64,000 bases of DNA, from contig NZ_OX458329.1 of NCBI RefSeq assembly GCF_949769255.1, positions 1,178,001 through 1,242,000 of the forward strand, read 5' to 3'. The stretch comes from Mobiluncus massiliensis (GTDB taxonomy: Bacteria; Actinomycetota; Actinomycetes; Actinomycetales; Actinomycetaceae). A program made the position numbers and the translations under genes. Of the stretch, positions 41,805 to 51,071 are shown piece after piece. The notes under the pieces are model-generated. The model saw only the letters and a list, made by a program, of their open reading frames with translations. It searched no databases and was not told the origin of the DNA. Numbering within the stretch: the first letter of the stretch is position 1; each line of letters begins with the position of its first letter.

Positions 41805-42590
41805 ACTCAGAGCCATGTTGGGTACCGCGTTTAGCGTGGTACCAAGTAAGTCACTCCCGGAGATACTTGAGCCTCCCCCACCAAGACCGGCTTTTTTGAA
41901 CTCTGCAAACACTTTGACCATGATAATAATCATTAGGCCTTGCAGAACTGCGGCAGCATATTTTTTCAAGTATCCCACCGCGATGCTTTTCGTCTCTGGG
42001 TGAGCCATGAAAACTAGAGGCAAGGTGGCAGCAGCGGAGAGCACATAGATTTCCGCGAACCGCACAAACACAATGACCTTGAGGATGATTCCAGCAATTA
42101 AAGCTAGGAGCCACGGGATTATCAGCAGCCCACCTGTAAACAGCTGAGAGGGCAAATCGGCCTCCTTAAGTTCCTGCACAGAGGGGTAGCTTTGACTGCT
42201 CGATACCGACCCAGGCGCGGCAACAGCACTAATGGCATTGTCTCCTACCTGGTTGATTGCCCCCAGAATCAAATCCACATTCTGGATAGCAATAATGACC
42301 AGAACAGCTTTAATCATGGCCGTGGCCACCTGCTGCACGGCAAGCTTTTGATCCCCGTCAAACCTAGAGGAAATTCTGGCCAGTTCTAAAACTAGGATAA
42401 TGGCTAAAACTACTGCCGCTATCGGTTTGATTATGGTCGAGTTAATATCACCCGCAAGCCCGTAGGCAGCGACGTTAAACGTCGCAATGGTTTTTTGAAG
42501 GTCTGTAATTCCTCCCGCCAGGTCAGGGCTGAAAATGAACTTAAACATGGTGTACAAGCCCTGTGCGAGAGCATCACTGCCTGGAAACAT
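41739..42590 (-). CDS. VirB6/TrbL-like mating-channel membrane protein
   Basis: A 283-residue protein with about six hydrophobic segments (IIKPIAAVVLAIILVLELA, MIKAVLVIIAIQNV, LLIIPWLLALIAGIILKVIVF in parts) and the layout of TrbL/VirB6-like proteins of Gram-positive systems. It is thought to form part of the inner channel. ATG 42590 follows GGGAGGA. It is the last gene of the channel operon that runs leftward from 48.3 kb. Confidence 0.8.
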   Translation of the reverse strand: MFPGSDALAQGLYTMFKFIFSPDLAGGITDLQKTIATFNVAAYGLAGDINSTIIKPIAAVVLAIILVLELARISSRFDGDQKLAVQQVATAMIKAVLVIIAIQNVDLILGAINQVGDNAISAVAAPGSVSSSQSYPSVQELKEADLPSQLFTGGLLIIPWLLALIAGIILKVIVFVRFAEIYVLSAAATLPLVFMAHPETKSIAVGYLKKYAAAVLQGLMIIIMVKVFAEFKKAGLGGGGSSISGSDLLGTTLNAVPNMALSSVVFLFLIIASGRLARALVGE

Positions 42591-42603
42591 GGTTTATCCT
42601 CCC

Positions 42604-44316
42604 TCAATAGACGGAAACATGAACATGGTCACGATGTCCGTCAATAACTGACCCGCTGTTCGCGTATGGTTGCCATTTGCCGGTTGACGAATAGTAAATC
42701 TGGGCTTGCCAAATCACATATTTCACCCCGTATTCCTCTTGGTGGGCAATGAGCCAGCGGGCAATGTTGTTCCCGTCGGCCAGGTCTTTCCCGGTAGCCT
42801 GTTCATACCACACAAATGGCAGGTCACAGGCCCTACCTCGGCTATGGTCTGATGACGGGTTCTGAGGGTGTGCGTCCCAGCATTGGAAGTCGTTTCTAGC
42901 TTTACCGATAAGGTTGGGTTGCGCCATGAGCGCGTCTCTAAGTTTGGCCAAACGCGGGGTAATTTTTGCCCCGGAAATACGCTTGTCCGGCACAGTCATA
43001 GATTCCGGTGGAAATTTTTTACTCATTGCTTTGCCGTTCGACGGGGACAGGCCCCCGTAAGCAGCGGAACACGCTTCCGAGCCGATAGCTGCTGCGTAAG
43101 TGGTGGGAATAGTCCCGTTGGCTATCACAGGATAGGGATTGACATATTTGCCGTTAACTTTTAGCCCGAAATGCAAATGATTACCGGTACTGCGACCCGT
43201 AGAACCGACTTTACCGATTTCTTGGCCAGCTAAGACCTGCTGACCGACATACGCCTCTACCACAGACATATGACAATACTGGGTCAAATATGTGGTGCCG
43301 CCCACGCTCGGATGCTGAATCCTGACCCAATTCCCACAAGTACCACCGTTGCCAGCATTAACGACTTTCCCCGGCCCTGCCGCATAGATAGGCGTTCCAC
43401 CCGGCGCAGGAAGGTCGACTCCATCGTGAGATCTGACAACCCCATCAACCGGGTTGCGCCTGGCGGGATTAAATCCTGAGCTGACTGTTAACGCCCCTTT
43501 TAGAGGGGGCTGAAAATGTCCGTCAAACACGCTACTGTCCCCCGCAGGAACGGAATCGCTAATATTTGCACCTGTTGTTCCATCCGGAAAGGACGCCGCC
43601 GATATTTGCGTTTCGTCGCCTCCGCACAAGCTCGAAGCCGCTGAAACCGCGCCTGCACTAGGGAATATGAACGAAATGATCGCCACCACCACGACCACAA
43701 TTGCCAACACGGCTAAAACAATCGGCAAGGAAGAAATAATGCTCACGGTTGCGCTCAATACCGCCGCCACCGCCTGAATCACTCGCGCCGCTGTGCGTGC
43801 CGCCAGAGCAGCTGAACGCATAGCTAGGGACGCTCCCTGTTTGCCTGCATGAACAGTGAGTCTCTCGGCTCTGTTCCGAGACTGTTTCACCACATAGCCA
43901 GAAACTTTTCCTACCTTGCTACCCCCGACTTTTCTCACACCGGCGATGCTAGCTCGGCCCGTTTCGGCCTCGATAGCTCGCCCTAGAGCCTCGGTGGAAT
44001 CATCTGTAGCGTTCTCAGACAGAAACCTGGTGCCAACGCCCGCAAGCTTGCCAGGATTATTTGCCTCATTCCAGACCCGCAATCCCCTACTTCTACTTGG
44101 TTTAATCCCAAACCTTTTTCCTCTGAACCCTTTATTAAAAACCTGTCGCCCAAAGGCTTTACCTTGGGCACGATGCAAGGAAAACCCCGACCCAAAAGAG
44201 AGATGCCCGGACTGGCGAGTATCAACCCTGATACCGTGACGCACATTACTCTCGTTAAAAAACCGTGTATCGGCGGTGGAATGATAAACGCTAGTTTTGC
44301 GTACCTGAGTCGGCAT
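42604..44316 (-). CDS. Membrane-anchored M23 peptidoglycan hydrolase of the mating apparatus
   Basis: A 570-residue protein. A basic cytoplasmic N terminus (1-190) is followed by a membrane helix (about 191-222, IISSLPIVLAVLAIVVVVVA region). An M23 metallopeptidase domain comes next, with ligands in SHDGVDLP and GNHLHFG (near 300-395). The C-terminal domain has SSDHSRGRACDLPF and DGHRDHVHVSVY, a further wall-binding or hydrolase-like module. It probably opens the wall for the channel (VirB1-like role). Its start overlaps the RCC1-like gene by 26 bases. Confidence 0.85.
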   Translation of the reverse strand: MPTQVRKTSVYHSTADTRFFNESNVRHGIRVDTRQSGHLSFGSGFSLHRAQGKAFGRQVFNKGFRGKRFGIKPSRSRGLRVWNEANNPGKLAGVGTRFLSENATDDSTEALGRAIEAETGRASIAGVRKVGGSKVGKVSGYVVKQSRNRAERLTVHAGKQGASLAMRSAALAARTAARVIQAVAAVLSATVSIISSLPIVLAVLAIVVVVVAIISFIFPSAGAVSAASSLCGGDETQISAASFPDGTTGANISDSVPAGDSSVFDGHFQPPLKGALTVSSGFNPARRNPVDGVVRSHDGVDLPAPGGTPIYAAGPGKVVNAGNGGTCGNWVRIQHPSVGGTTYLTQYCHMSVVEAYVGQQVLAGQEIGKVGSTGRSTGNHLHFGLKVNGKYVNPYPVIANGTIPTTYAAAIGSEACSAAYGGLSPSNGKAMSKKFPPESMTVPDKRISGAKITPRLAKLRDALMAQPNLIGKARNDFQCWDAHPQNPSSDHSRGRACDLPFVWYEQATGKDLADGNNIARWLIAHQEEYGVKYVIWQAQIYYSSTGKWQPYANSGSVIDGHRDHVHVSVY

Positions 44317-45373
44317 CGTTCTCGACCCCCATCTCGGTCATGCCAAGGTACTGCGCCTCACCTTCCGCTATACGATTCCCCTCATTCGAACCCCAACAAA
44401 ACGTCTTGCCAGATTTCATGGTCACGCATGACCCGAACCGCGAAGACGTAACACTGAGAGGTATTTGGCCCTCCGGCAAAGGCATCTCTTTAACGCCTGA
44501 TGCCTTTTCGCCTTCCTTGCCGTCCCCCAGCTGGCCGGAGAAACCACTACCCCAACAGTAAAGCTTCTTTTCTGAGGTGATTGCGCAGGTATGCAGCTCC
44601 CCAGAAGCCAGGGACACAACCGTTTTACCGTGCAAAGCTGAAACCTCTGTCGGTGCGATTGTGGGATTCACGTTATCCCCTGACTGTTTCCAACGGTTGT
44701 CGCCCCAACAGGTCACGCCCTTGCCTGAGGACGCGCACACGAAATCTGCGCCACTGCTCAGCAGTTTTACCGGCTTCACGAGACTAATTTTGCCCGTGTG
44801 GTTCGTTGAAGGGCCTCCGTCCCCCAGCTGGCCAAGATTATTTTGGCCCAGGCAAGTTACCGTTTTCCCCTTAGCGCTGCACACAAACCCATCCCCGCTA
44901 ACGGTCAGTGCCTTCTCAATGACCGGCTGAGCCGTGACCGTCTTAGCCGGTGTGGGAGCAGCCTTAGCATTACCGGAACCTGCTTGCAGAACAACCACGC
45001 TGATAACAGCCCCGACGAGAAGAACTCCTGCAATACCAGCAACCGCGAATATCATCCGTTGGTTCTTTACCGGCAGAGGCGCCCCACTCTCGACATTCTT
45101 ACTACGCAACAATCCCCTCTTGTGTCCCGTCGGCTCCGGTGGTGGGGCAGTCACGTCATCTACACTCGGATCCTCAACTTCAACAGGTGCTTTCATAGCT
45201 GGCGGTGGTGGCGGCTCGATTTTCGTGCCGGTTTTTTCCACGTACTCCGCCCAGGCATCCAGCTTGGGATAGCAAGCCGGATGCTTCCGGATTTCCTCCA
45301 GCAGCTCTTCCGAGGGGTCTTGACCCGAAGCAATCAGGTATAGATTTTCTTCACGCAAATCATCATCCAACAT
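44291..45373 (-). CDS. Membrane-anchored RCC1-like propeller protein in the T4SS operon
   Basis: A 360-residue protein. The N-terminal 60 residues form a small helical domain (LREENLYLIASGQDPSEELL), then a Pro-rich linker and a membrane helix (about 118-142, MIFAVAGIAGVLLVGAVISV). The outer part is RCC1-like repeats with the W-G-x-N and Cys pattern (TCLGQNNLGQLGDG, CAITSEKKLYCWGSGFSGQLGDG in parts). ATG 45373 overlaps the virB4-type stop by 11 bases, so it is translationally coupled to the channel ATPase. An extracellular adhesion or assembly role is possible; it is not a standard T4SS component. Confidence 0.75.
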   Translation of the reverse strand: MLDDDLREENLYLIASGQDPSEELLEEIRKHPACYPKLDAWAEYVEKTGTKIEPPPPPAMKAPVEVEDPSVDDVTAPPPEPTGHKRGLLRSKNVESGAPLPVKNQRMIFAVAGIAGVLLVGAVISVVVLQAGSGNAKAAPTPAKTVTAQPVIEKALTVSGDGFVCSAKGKTVTCLGQNNLGQLGDGGPSTNHTGKISLVKPVKLLSSGADFVCASSGKGVTCWGDNRWKQSGDNVNPTIAPTEVSALHGKTVVSLASGELHTCAITSEKKLYCWGSGFSGQLGDGKEGEKASGVKEMPLPEGQIPLSVTSSRFGSCVTMKSGKTFCWGSNEGNRIAEGEAQYLGMTEMGVENDADSGTQN

Positions 45374-47801
45374 AAGTTTCCTCGAATTTCGTTGAGAACA
45401 CCTTGTACAGGTGCGAATTGGTATCCATCGTGTTATCGAACGGCACGACCGCTTCGCCCGTCTTGAAAAGCCCACAGCCAGGCTGAACGTTAGTGAAGTA
45501 TCCCCGCTGCTGCACTGACAGCTTCAACAAGTCGGTCAAAGCATCAGCATCCGTAGACTGCTGGTTCAACAGAAACAGACCGTCAGAGTTGGAAAGCATC
45601 AGCCTTGCACGTTCGTTAGCCAGCAGCTCCTCAATGTTCTGGGTGATACCCGTCGCAGCAGCACCATATTTACGCACCCGCTTATAAATCCCTTGCGTAT
45701 AAGAAGCCGCATACTCGTTAGCGAAAAGCAGGTGGAACTCGTCAATATACAGCCAGGTGCGTCGGCCTTCGGCCTTGTTTTTCACAATCCGCGCCCAGAT
45801 TTCCTCCAGCACCACCATCATCCCGAATGTTTGCAGATCCTTAGATAGGTCGGCAATGTCATAAACAGTGACCCGGTTAGCCCGGTCTACATTTGTTTGC
45901 TGAGCAAACCCGGCAGCCGACCCGGAAGCATAAAGCTCCAAACCGGTCGCTATCTCCCTCGCGTCATCTTCCGGCTCCTGACGCAACTGCTCATACAATG
46001 TCGCCAGGGTCGGGGGCATCGCGGTAGGGTCTGCCCAATAGGCGCGGTAAATTTTTTGCGCCGCACGGTCAATAATGGAGCGTTTCGCGGCACTCAGCCC
46101 ATCATTACCACCCAGCAGCACTTCGCAGATAGACGTGACAAAAGTGCATTTTTCATTGACAGGATTACCCTCCTCACGTTTCGTGGTTTTATCCAAATCC
46201 AGCGGGTTTAGACAGTCCTGACTTCCAGCCGAGATAACCACCCTGGTCGCACCCAACTCAGCAGCAAGAGGCGGATACTCCCGCTCCGGGTCGATAATCA
46301 GGATCTCGTCGTTAGGACGACGCAGGAACAGCTGCTCCATTTCAAACTTGGCGAACTGTGACTTACCCGAGCCGGTCGTACCCAAGATGAAACCGTTAGA
46401 GTTCATGCCTTCCCGCCGGTCGGCCACAATCAGGTTCTTACTCAAAGCATTAATCCCGTAAAAAAGTCCGCCCGGTTGCATGATTTCCTGGGTCGTGAAC
46501 GGCACCATGACCGCCGCTACCGCAGTTGTCAGCATCCTAGAAATCGGTAACTTGCACACACCCAACGGCAGCAGCGCGTTAAGCGCGTCAAGCTGCATAT
46601 AACGCAACACTTCCAGCTGGCAAGAGTGTTTACCGGCCACACGCATGACCCGTTTCACGTTCTCATGCATTTCCTCAACCGTTTCCCCGGCCACACCCAC
46701 CACAATCGTGGTTTCGAACAGCTTTTCGTTCGATTGTTCGAGCTGGGTACGCAAATCCACCGCCTCGTCATACGAGGCTTGCAGCTCATGAGGTAGCAGG
46801 TCATAGGTCAATCCCTGCTTGATAAGTTTTCGCTGCTCAGTGCCACGCTGCATATCCATAGACGCAATCTGACGTTTCACAAGCTTCAGCCCCTCGGACT
46901 GATCCAGCGGGTCAATATGCAGGCTCACCGTCAAATCTACCGGGATTTCAGACAGCTCTTTCAATACTCGGTCGCTCATCCACGGAGGTAGCTTCCGCAA
47001 TACCAAAACCTGCCAATAGCTGGTCCGCACAGAACCTAACCCGATATATTCCCGGCTAGACGTGTCAATCGACCAGGGCGAAACGAAGTCCTTGGTGGTG
47101 GCTGCCTGAGCTAGCAACTCCTCATACTTGAAATCAGTCTCTGCACCCGGACGAAGGAAATGCTGCAAGAGCCGCGCCCGTTCCTCACCATTCAACTGGA
47201 CGGCGTGACACCCACCAACCTCATGCAAAGCAGCCGCGTCCTCCGCCGCGATACGAGAAAGCACCGTCTTCGCCTCCTCCAAAGTCGGAGCCTCCACCGT
47301 TAATGTCACATATTTCTCGGTAATCACGTTGTTGCGCCCATTCTGTAGACGCTGCACAATCAAATCGTTATACTCGCCTCGCTGCGCATCATACCCATCC
47401 CCACGCGGGGACAACTGCACGTCACGAGCCAGCCTTTCCTTATTCAACACCCGGTTAAGCACCGTAACCTGGACGTGCTGACCAGACAGATGAGAGTTTA
47501 AGAAGTGGGCATACTTCTCAATAATGCCTTCCTGTACGTCTTGCGTGGCCAACTGGTAATCAATATCGGACAGTCTCAACGTCACCGAGTACCTATTACC
47601 ACCCAGCCAACACAACCCAGACTCGGCCAACGCCTCGTACTGAATCTTTGACTGTACAGATACTTTAGGGCGATGTAACTTACCGCTACGACCCCTCTCA
47701 GTTCGTTGACTCGAACGCCGCGAACTTCTTGCGTGCCCTGCGTCCCCGCCTAGGGAGCGCTTTGGCCTCTTTGATTTCGTCTTCATTTCGCTTTTCACCA
47801 T
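45363..47801 (-). CDS. VirB4-like T4SS ATPase
   Basis: An 812-residue ATPase that powers assembly of and transport through the mating channel. The N-terminal domain has YQLATQDVQEGIIEKYAHFLNSHL; the ATPase domain holds GFILGTTGSGKSQFAK (Walker A, near 468), ILIIDPEREYPPLA (near 500) and WLYIDEFHLLF (Walker B, near 685). The first 40 residues are strongly basic and overlap the PrgI gene by 104 bases; a start at ATG 47786 is equally possible. It is the best marker that this is a T4SS-type ICE. Confidence 0.93.
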   Translation of the reverse strand: MVKSEMKTKSKRPKRSLGGDAGHARSSRRSSQRTERGRSGKLHRPKVSVQSKIQYEALAESGLCWLGGNRYSVTLRLSDIDYQLATQDVQEGIIEKYAHFLNSHLSGQHVQVTVLNRVLNKERLARDVQLSPRGDGYDAQRGEYNDLIVQRLQNGRNNVITEKYVTLTVEAPTLEEAKTVLSRIAAEDAAALHEVGGCHAVQLNGEERARLLQHFLRPGAETDFKYEELLAQAATTKDFVSPWSIDTSSREYIGLGSVRTSYWQVLVLRKLPPWMSDRVLKELSEIPVDLTVSLHIDPLDQSEGLKLVKRQIASMDMQRGTEQRKLIKQGLTYDLLPHELQASYDEAVDLRTQLEQSNEKLFETTIVVGVAGETVEEMHENVKRVMRVAGKHSCQLEVLRYMQLDALNALLPLGVCKLPISRMLTTAVAAVMVPFTTQEIMQPGGLFYGINALSKNLIVADRREGMNSNGFILGTTGSGKSQFAKFEMEQLFLRRPNDEILIIDPEREYPPLAAELGATRVVISAGSQDCLNPLDLDKTTKREEGNPVNEKCTFVTSICEVLLGGNDGLSAAKRSIIDRAAQKIYRAYWADPTAMPPTLATLYEQLRQEPEDDAREIATGLELYASGSAAGFAQQTNVDRANRVTVYDIADLSKDLQTFGMMVVLEEIWARIVKNKAEGRRTWLYIDEFHLLFANEYAASYTQGIYKRVRKYGAAATGITQNIEELLANERARLMLSNSDGLFLLNQQSTDADALTDLLKLSVQQRGYFTNVQPGCGLFKTGEAVVPFDNTMDTNSHLYKVFSTKFEETYVG

Positions 47802-48114
47802 CCAAATCTTTCAAGTCAACCTTTGAGAAAGTAAAGAACTTCCGGCCTTGGCGAAACGCCCAAAAATAACCCACATATTTCTCGAAAGGAATACCCATCG
47901 GACGCACCCAGCCAAACGCGGCGGCAGGCACCATCAACACCGACACAACGACAACCCCCAGGTCTTGGAGGCCCGCAAGGAAAAACCCCGCATACACTCC
48001 ACCCAGTACAGGAATCGCCACTAGCAGTGTGCCGGCCTGCCGCCACGACAGCCCGAAAATCACTTTGGCCTGATAATCAGTGATTTCCCGGAATACCTTG
48101 ACTTCCAAAGCCAT
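47698..48114 (-). CDS. PrgI-like T4SS membrane protein
   Basis: A 138-residue protein with the PrgI-family layout: short N-terminal segment KVFREITDYQAKVIFGLSWRQ, two adjacent membrane helices (about 25-70), the RPMGIPFEKYVGYFW segment and a basic C terminus. PrgI proteins regularly precede VirB4-type ATPases in Gram-positive conjugation operons, as here. Confidence 0.85.
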   Translation of the reverse strand: MALEVKVFREITDYQAKVIFGLSWRQAGTLLVAIPVLGGVYAGFFLAGLQDLGVVVVSVLMVPAAAFGWVRPMGIPFEKYVGYFWAFRQGRKFFTFSKVDLKDLDGEKRNEDEIKEAKALPRRGRRARKKFAAFESTN

Positions 48115-48126
48115 ATCAAGGAACCT

Positions 48127-48339
48127 CTAAATCGCCACGGCGGAAAACAGGGCAGCAGCGGCCACAATCATGCCGCCACCAATCGCCTGCCACATCCCTG
48201 ACTGAGTTTGCGGTCCATTCTGGTCTTTCAGGCCACCCGCAAGATTTATAACGCCCCACACTGTCCACAAACCTCCACCGATGATAGCGAATTTAGTAAA
48301 CAGCTGAAGAGCCTGGCCAAGCATGTCACCGCCTCCCAT
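48127..48339 (-). CDS. Small pilin-like (VirB2-type) membrane protein
   Basis: A 70-residue protein with two hydrophobic helices (LFTKFAIIGGGLWTVWGVINLAG and QAIGGGMIVAAAALFSAVAI in parts) separated by a polar loop. This is the size and topology of VirB2/TrbC-like or CD1107-type proteins placed before PrgI. ATG 48339 has an AGGAG site inside the end of the surface-protein gene; ATG 48324 is an alternative. The longer frame to 48414 has an implausible Cys-rich start. Confidence 0.65.
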   Translation of the reverse strand: MGGGDMLGQALQLFTKFAIIGGGLWTVWGVINLAGGLKDQNGPQTQSGMWQAIGGGMIVAAAALFSAVAI

Positions 48340-48341
48340 GC

Positions 48342-49226
48342 TCACTCTCCTTTCGTCAAACGACGAGCGCGCAACATCAGCACGACACCCACAGCCATAA
48401 ATGCAGCAGACCACACGGCAGCAGTCTCAGCAACCGACCCAGTATGAGCCAACTCAGGAACAACGTCCTGCTTACCAGCCGTGCTGGCAATGCCAGCCTT
48501 GCCGGACTTGCTGGCCACGCCAGCCTTGCCAGCACGCCCGTAGACAGCCTTACCCGGGGTCTTCGGTGCAGCCTCGCTAACCCCAGCCACCAAAGGCGCA
48601 GGAGCAGTCACACTTGGACGCAACACAATATCCTCAGGCAACGATGCTTTCGACTTGGGACCCACCGGCGTTAGAGGAACCACACGGAAAGACGGCAACC
48701 CCAACCCAGAAGAACTCGGCGTAACCGGAATCTGAGGAACCACCACCGGAACAGAAGGATGCGCCGGAACCACCGGCTCCGCAGGCTGCACAGGCTCAGC
48801 GGGCTTAACCGGCTCGGCGGGCTTAACCGGCTCGGCAGGCTGCACAGGCTCAGCGGGCTTAACCGGCTCGGCAGGCTGCACAGGTTCCGCAGGCTTAACC
48901 GGCTCAGCGGGCTTAACCGGCTCGGCAGGCTGCACAGGCTCGGCAGGCTGCACAGGCTCAGCAGGCTGCACAGGCTCAGCAGGAGTGACTTTGCCCGGTG
49001 TTACCGGGTCAGGTGTCACCGGGGTCGTACCCGGATCCTCAGGAGCCGGTGTAACCGGCTGGGTCGAAGAAGAATCCGACTTTGGCGTAACCGGGTCACC
49101 CGGTGCAGCCATTGCCGCCATAGGCATCCCCATCGCCAAGACTGACGCGCACCCAGCCGCAGCCGCACCCGCACCAATCTTTGCCAGATAATGTGTTTCA
49201 ACACGATGTTTAGCATTCTTACTCAT
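48342..49226 (-). CDS. LAxTG-anchored surface protein with PAEPV repeats
   Basis: A 294-residue secreted protein. It has a signal peptide (basic start, hydrophobic core, cleavage after AMA near residue 40), a Pro/Thr-rich region, about 12 hexapeptide repeats PAEPV[K/Q] (near 80-150), a linker, and the sorting signal LAHTG followed by a hydrophobic stretch and RARRLTKGE. LAxTG is preferred by class E sortases. It heads the T4SS operon and is likely to promote mating contact or recognition across the wall. The repeats allow length variation. Confidence 0.85.
   Translation of the reverse strand: MSKNAKHRVETHYLAKIGAGAAAAGCASVLAMGMPMAAMAAPGDPVTPKSDSSSTQPVTPAPEDPGTTPVTPDPVTPGKVTPAEPVQPAEPVQPAEPVQPAEPVKPAEPVKPAEPVQPAEPVKPAEPVQPAEPVKPAEPVKPAEPVQPAEPVVPAHPSVPVVVPQIPVTPSSSGLGLPSFRVVPLTPVGPKSKASLPEDIVLRPSVTAPAPLVAGVSEAAPKTPGKAVYGRAGKAGVASKSGKAGIASTAGKQDVVPELAHTGSVAETAAVWSAAFMAVGVVLMLRARRLTKGE
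48775..48980. repeat. Tandem 18-bp repeats encoding PAEPV[K/Q]
   Basis: About eleven imperfect 18-base units (GGCTC[AG]GC[AG]GGC followed by TTAACC or TGCACA) inside the surface-protein gene. Two unit types alternate irregularly. No unique spacers, so this is not a CRISPR array. Confidence 0.9.
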
Positions 49227-49323
49227 CGTTCAAAACCTTTCATTCATTCCCGACCGAACACACCATCCTGGAATCCGGTCGGAACCAACAAACCCTGCCC
49301 CCTCCCTGGGACGGGGAAAACCA

Positions 49324-49803
49324 TCATCGGCTCATCTCAGCCATTTCTTGCCTAACGGCATCCATATCTGTATTCAACTTCTCAATATCGCGCGAGAACT
49401 CCCTCTGCATATAACCGACAGAATCAATAACCGAAGCAATCTCCTCGGGAGTTTCCCCGGTTATATCGGTCTTAGGTTCTAGCCGTGACATAGGTTTCCA
49501 GTACAGCAACTCGTGGCAAGCAGAAGCGCTATAGGCTTGATACTGCAATGCCTCACATTCGGTCTTTAGCTGAGTAGCCTCCTCAACCAACTGCTTCAAC
49601 TCCTTATCGGCAGCAACGAGCTTTTCATATGCCGCGTCATAGTCTTTCGGAGTAGCCTTCCCATAGTCCTTTTCCTTGTACAGCCCAGCATCTTCCAAAG
49701 TTTTCAACGCCTTTTCCTCTTGAGACTGCTGAGCACAACCAGCCAGGCCAGCCACCAACAGCAACCCAGCAAACCCCGCAGCTGCGACTTTCTTAATAAT
49801 CAT
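49324..49803 (-). CDS. Lipoprotein of unknown function
   Basis: A 159-residue protein with a lipoprotein signal: charged start MIIKK, hydrophobic core, and lipobox LAGC at residues 20-23. The mature part is helical and acidic (EKALKTLEDAGLYKEKDYGK, ELKQLVEEATQLKTE). A pair of further Cys occurs near 85-95. It lies at the start of the T4SS side of the ICE; possible roles are in surface exclusion or mating-pair contact. It has a GAAGGA ribosome site. Confidence 0.65.
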   Translation of the reverse strand: MIIKKVAAAGFAGLLLVAGLAGCAQQSQEEKALKTLEDAGLYKEKDYGKATPKDYDAAYEKLVAADKELKQLVEEATQLKTECEALQYQAYSASACHELLYWKPMSRLEPKTDITGETPEEIASVIDSVGYMQREFSRDIEKLNTDMDAVRQEMAEMSR

Positions 49804-49989
49804 GATTTTTCCTTCCGTTATTTCCCTTCCCTGGGTGCTAGATTCCTAACCAAACGAGGCCAAACGCCCCGCAATTGTGAATCTAGCACCCACCCCGGAA
49901 CCGAAATCTTTGACTTTCCCGCAATGCGAAATCCCGAACCGTCGATAAACGTTTTGGAAACGAGGCAAGCCAAAAACTTCGGCAACACA

Positions 49990-51060
49990 TCAAGGAACAC
50001 CAACTCTCACCTCTCGTACCCGACGCTTCACCCGCTCAGCATCAGCCTTGGCATACAAAGCCTCGGTAATCTCACCCAACTTGGCAGTAATAACACTCGC
50101 CTCAGACTGATCCGGCATACACCCGAAATGGCCACACAAAAACGTAGACAAAACATTCTCCTGAGCAGTCAAATCAAGCTTTGACCGCCCTTCAAGAATC
50201 GCTGCAACCTCCGCCCGACCCCACTCATCACGCTTACGCTGCTTCTGCGCCACCACCGGAGCCACACTGCCCGGCACCGGAGCCGCCAACACATCACGCA
50301 AACGATAAATCACCAGCCCTGCACCGTTACGCACCTCAGAGGGAAAAGCATTAGCCGCTAAACGCTTCAGAATCTCACGCTCACTCCACCCCGCGCCCAA
50401 CGCTTCGTGCAGCAACCCCGACACCACCTGCGCCGCCGAATCCGGTAAAACCCCCATCATCACCGAGGGCAAACAAGCCCGAATCAACCCCCAATCCGGA
50501 GCCACCTCCCCCGCCCCCTCGGACAAAGATTTTTCCAACCCATCCACACCAACCAAACCACCCTGGTCGCACATGACGTAAGGTTCAGTGGTTGGTATGG
50601 ATTTAATTGATGGTTCATTTAAAGGAGCCCAGGTGCCACCCGTGTCCCCTGGGCTATCTTCGTCGAAGCCCAAGTGCCAATTTGACCCTTTGGAGGAATC
50701 GCAACAAAAAGTCCCGTTTTCGTCCGAGTTATCCACAGGCTCTGTTTCGCTAAGTGCCAAATTGGCCCTTTGGTTTATTCCCAACGAAAACTCAGCACCA
50801 ACGTTAAGGTGATAGATATTCGATTTTCGCCCCCCGGCAGTATTCCTATGCTCGATACGTAACAGCTCCGCACGCTTCAAAGACTCAATCGCCCGCTTCA
50901 CGCTACGGACCGAACAACGCGCCTTACGCGCAATCGTCTCCTGAGTCGGCCAGCAAAAACCTTCATCGTTGGCTTGATCGGCCAGTGCCAGCAACACCAG
51001 AGTTTCAGAAGGCGGCAGCTCATCCAGCCCCCATACCCATGTCATCGCCTGAATACTCAC
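49990..51060 (-). CDS. Winged-helix replication-initiator-like protein
   Basis: A 356-residue protein. The first 90 residues form a winged helix seen in plasmid and phage replication proteins (ALADQANDEGFCWPTQETIA, VKRAIESLKRAELLRIEHR), with the usual variable linker (50-160) and a helical C terminus (about 180-290, LLHEALGAGWSEREILKRLA). With ParA this suggests that the excised circle replicates. GTG 51060 is preceded by a GGGGGTGG stretch. It could alternatively be a regulator. Confidence 0.65.
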   Translation of the reverse strand: MSIQAMTWVWGLDELPPSETLVLLALADQANDEGFCWPTQETIARKARCSVRSVKRAIESLKRAELLRIEHRNTAGGRKSNIYHLNVGAEFSLGINQRANLALSETEPVDNSDENGTFCCDSSKGSNWHLGFDEDSPGDTGGTWAPLNEPSIKSIPTTEPYVMCDQGGLVGVDGLEKSLSEGAGEVAPDWGLIRACLPSVMMGVLPDSAAQVVSGLLHEALGAGWSEREILKRLAANAFPSEVRNGAGLVIYRLRDVLAAPVPGSVAPVVAQKQRKRDEWGRAEVAAILEGRSKLDLTAQENVLSTFLCGHFGCMPDQSEASVITAKLGEITEALYAKADAERVKRRVREVRVGVP

Positions 51061-51071
51061 CGAGCCACCCC

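Noticed and set aside
48775-48980. Possible CRISPR array
   Set aside because: Units are contiguous 18-bp coding repeats with no spacers, and no cas genes are present.
48759-49145. Leu/Arg/His-repeat open frame on the plus strand
   Set aside because: It is the mirror of the PAEPV repeat gene and has no start context.
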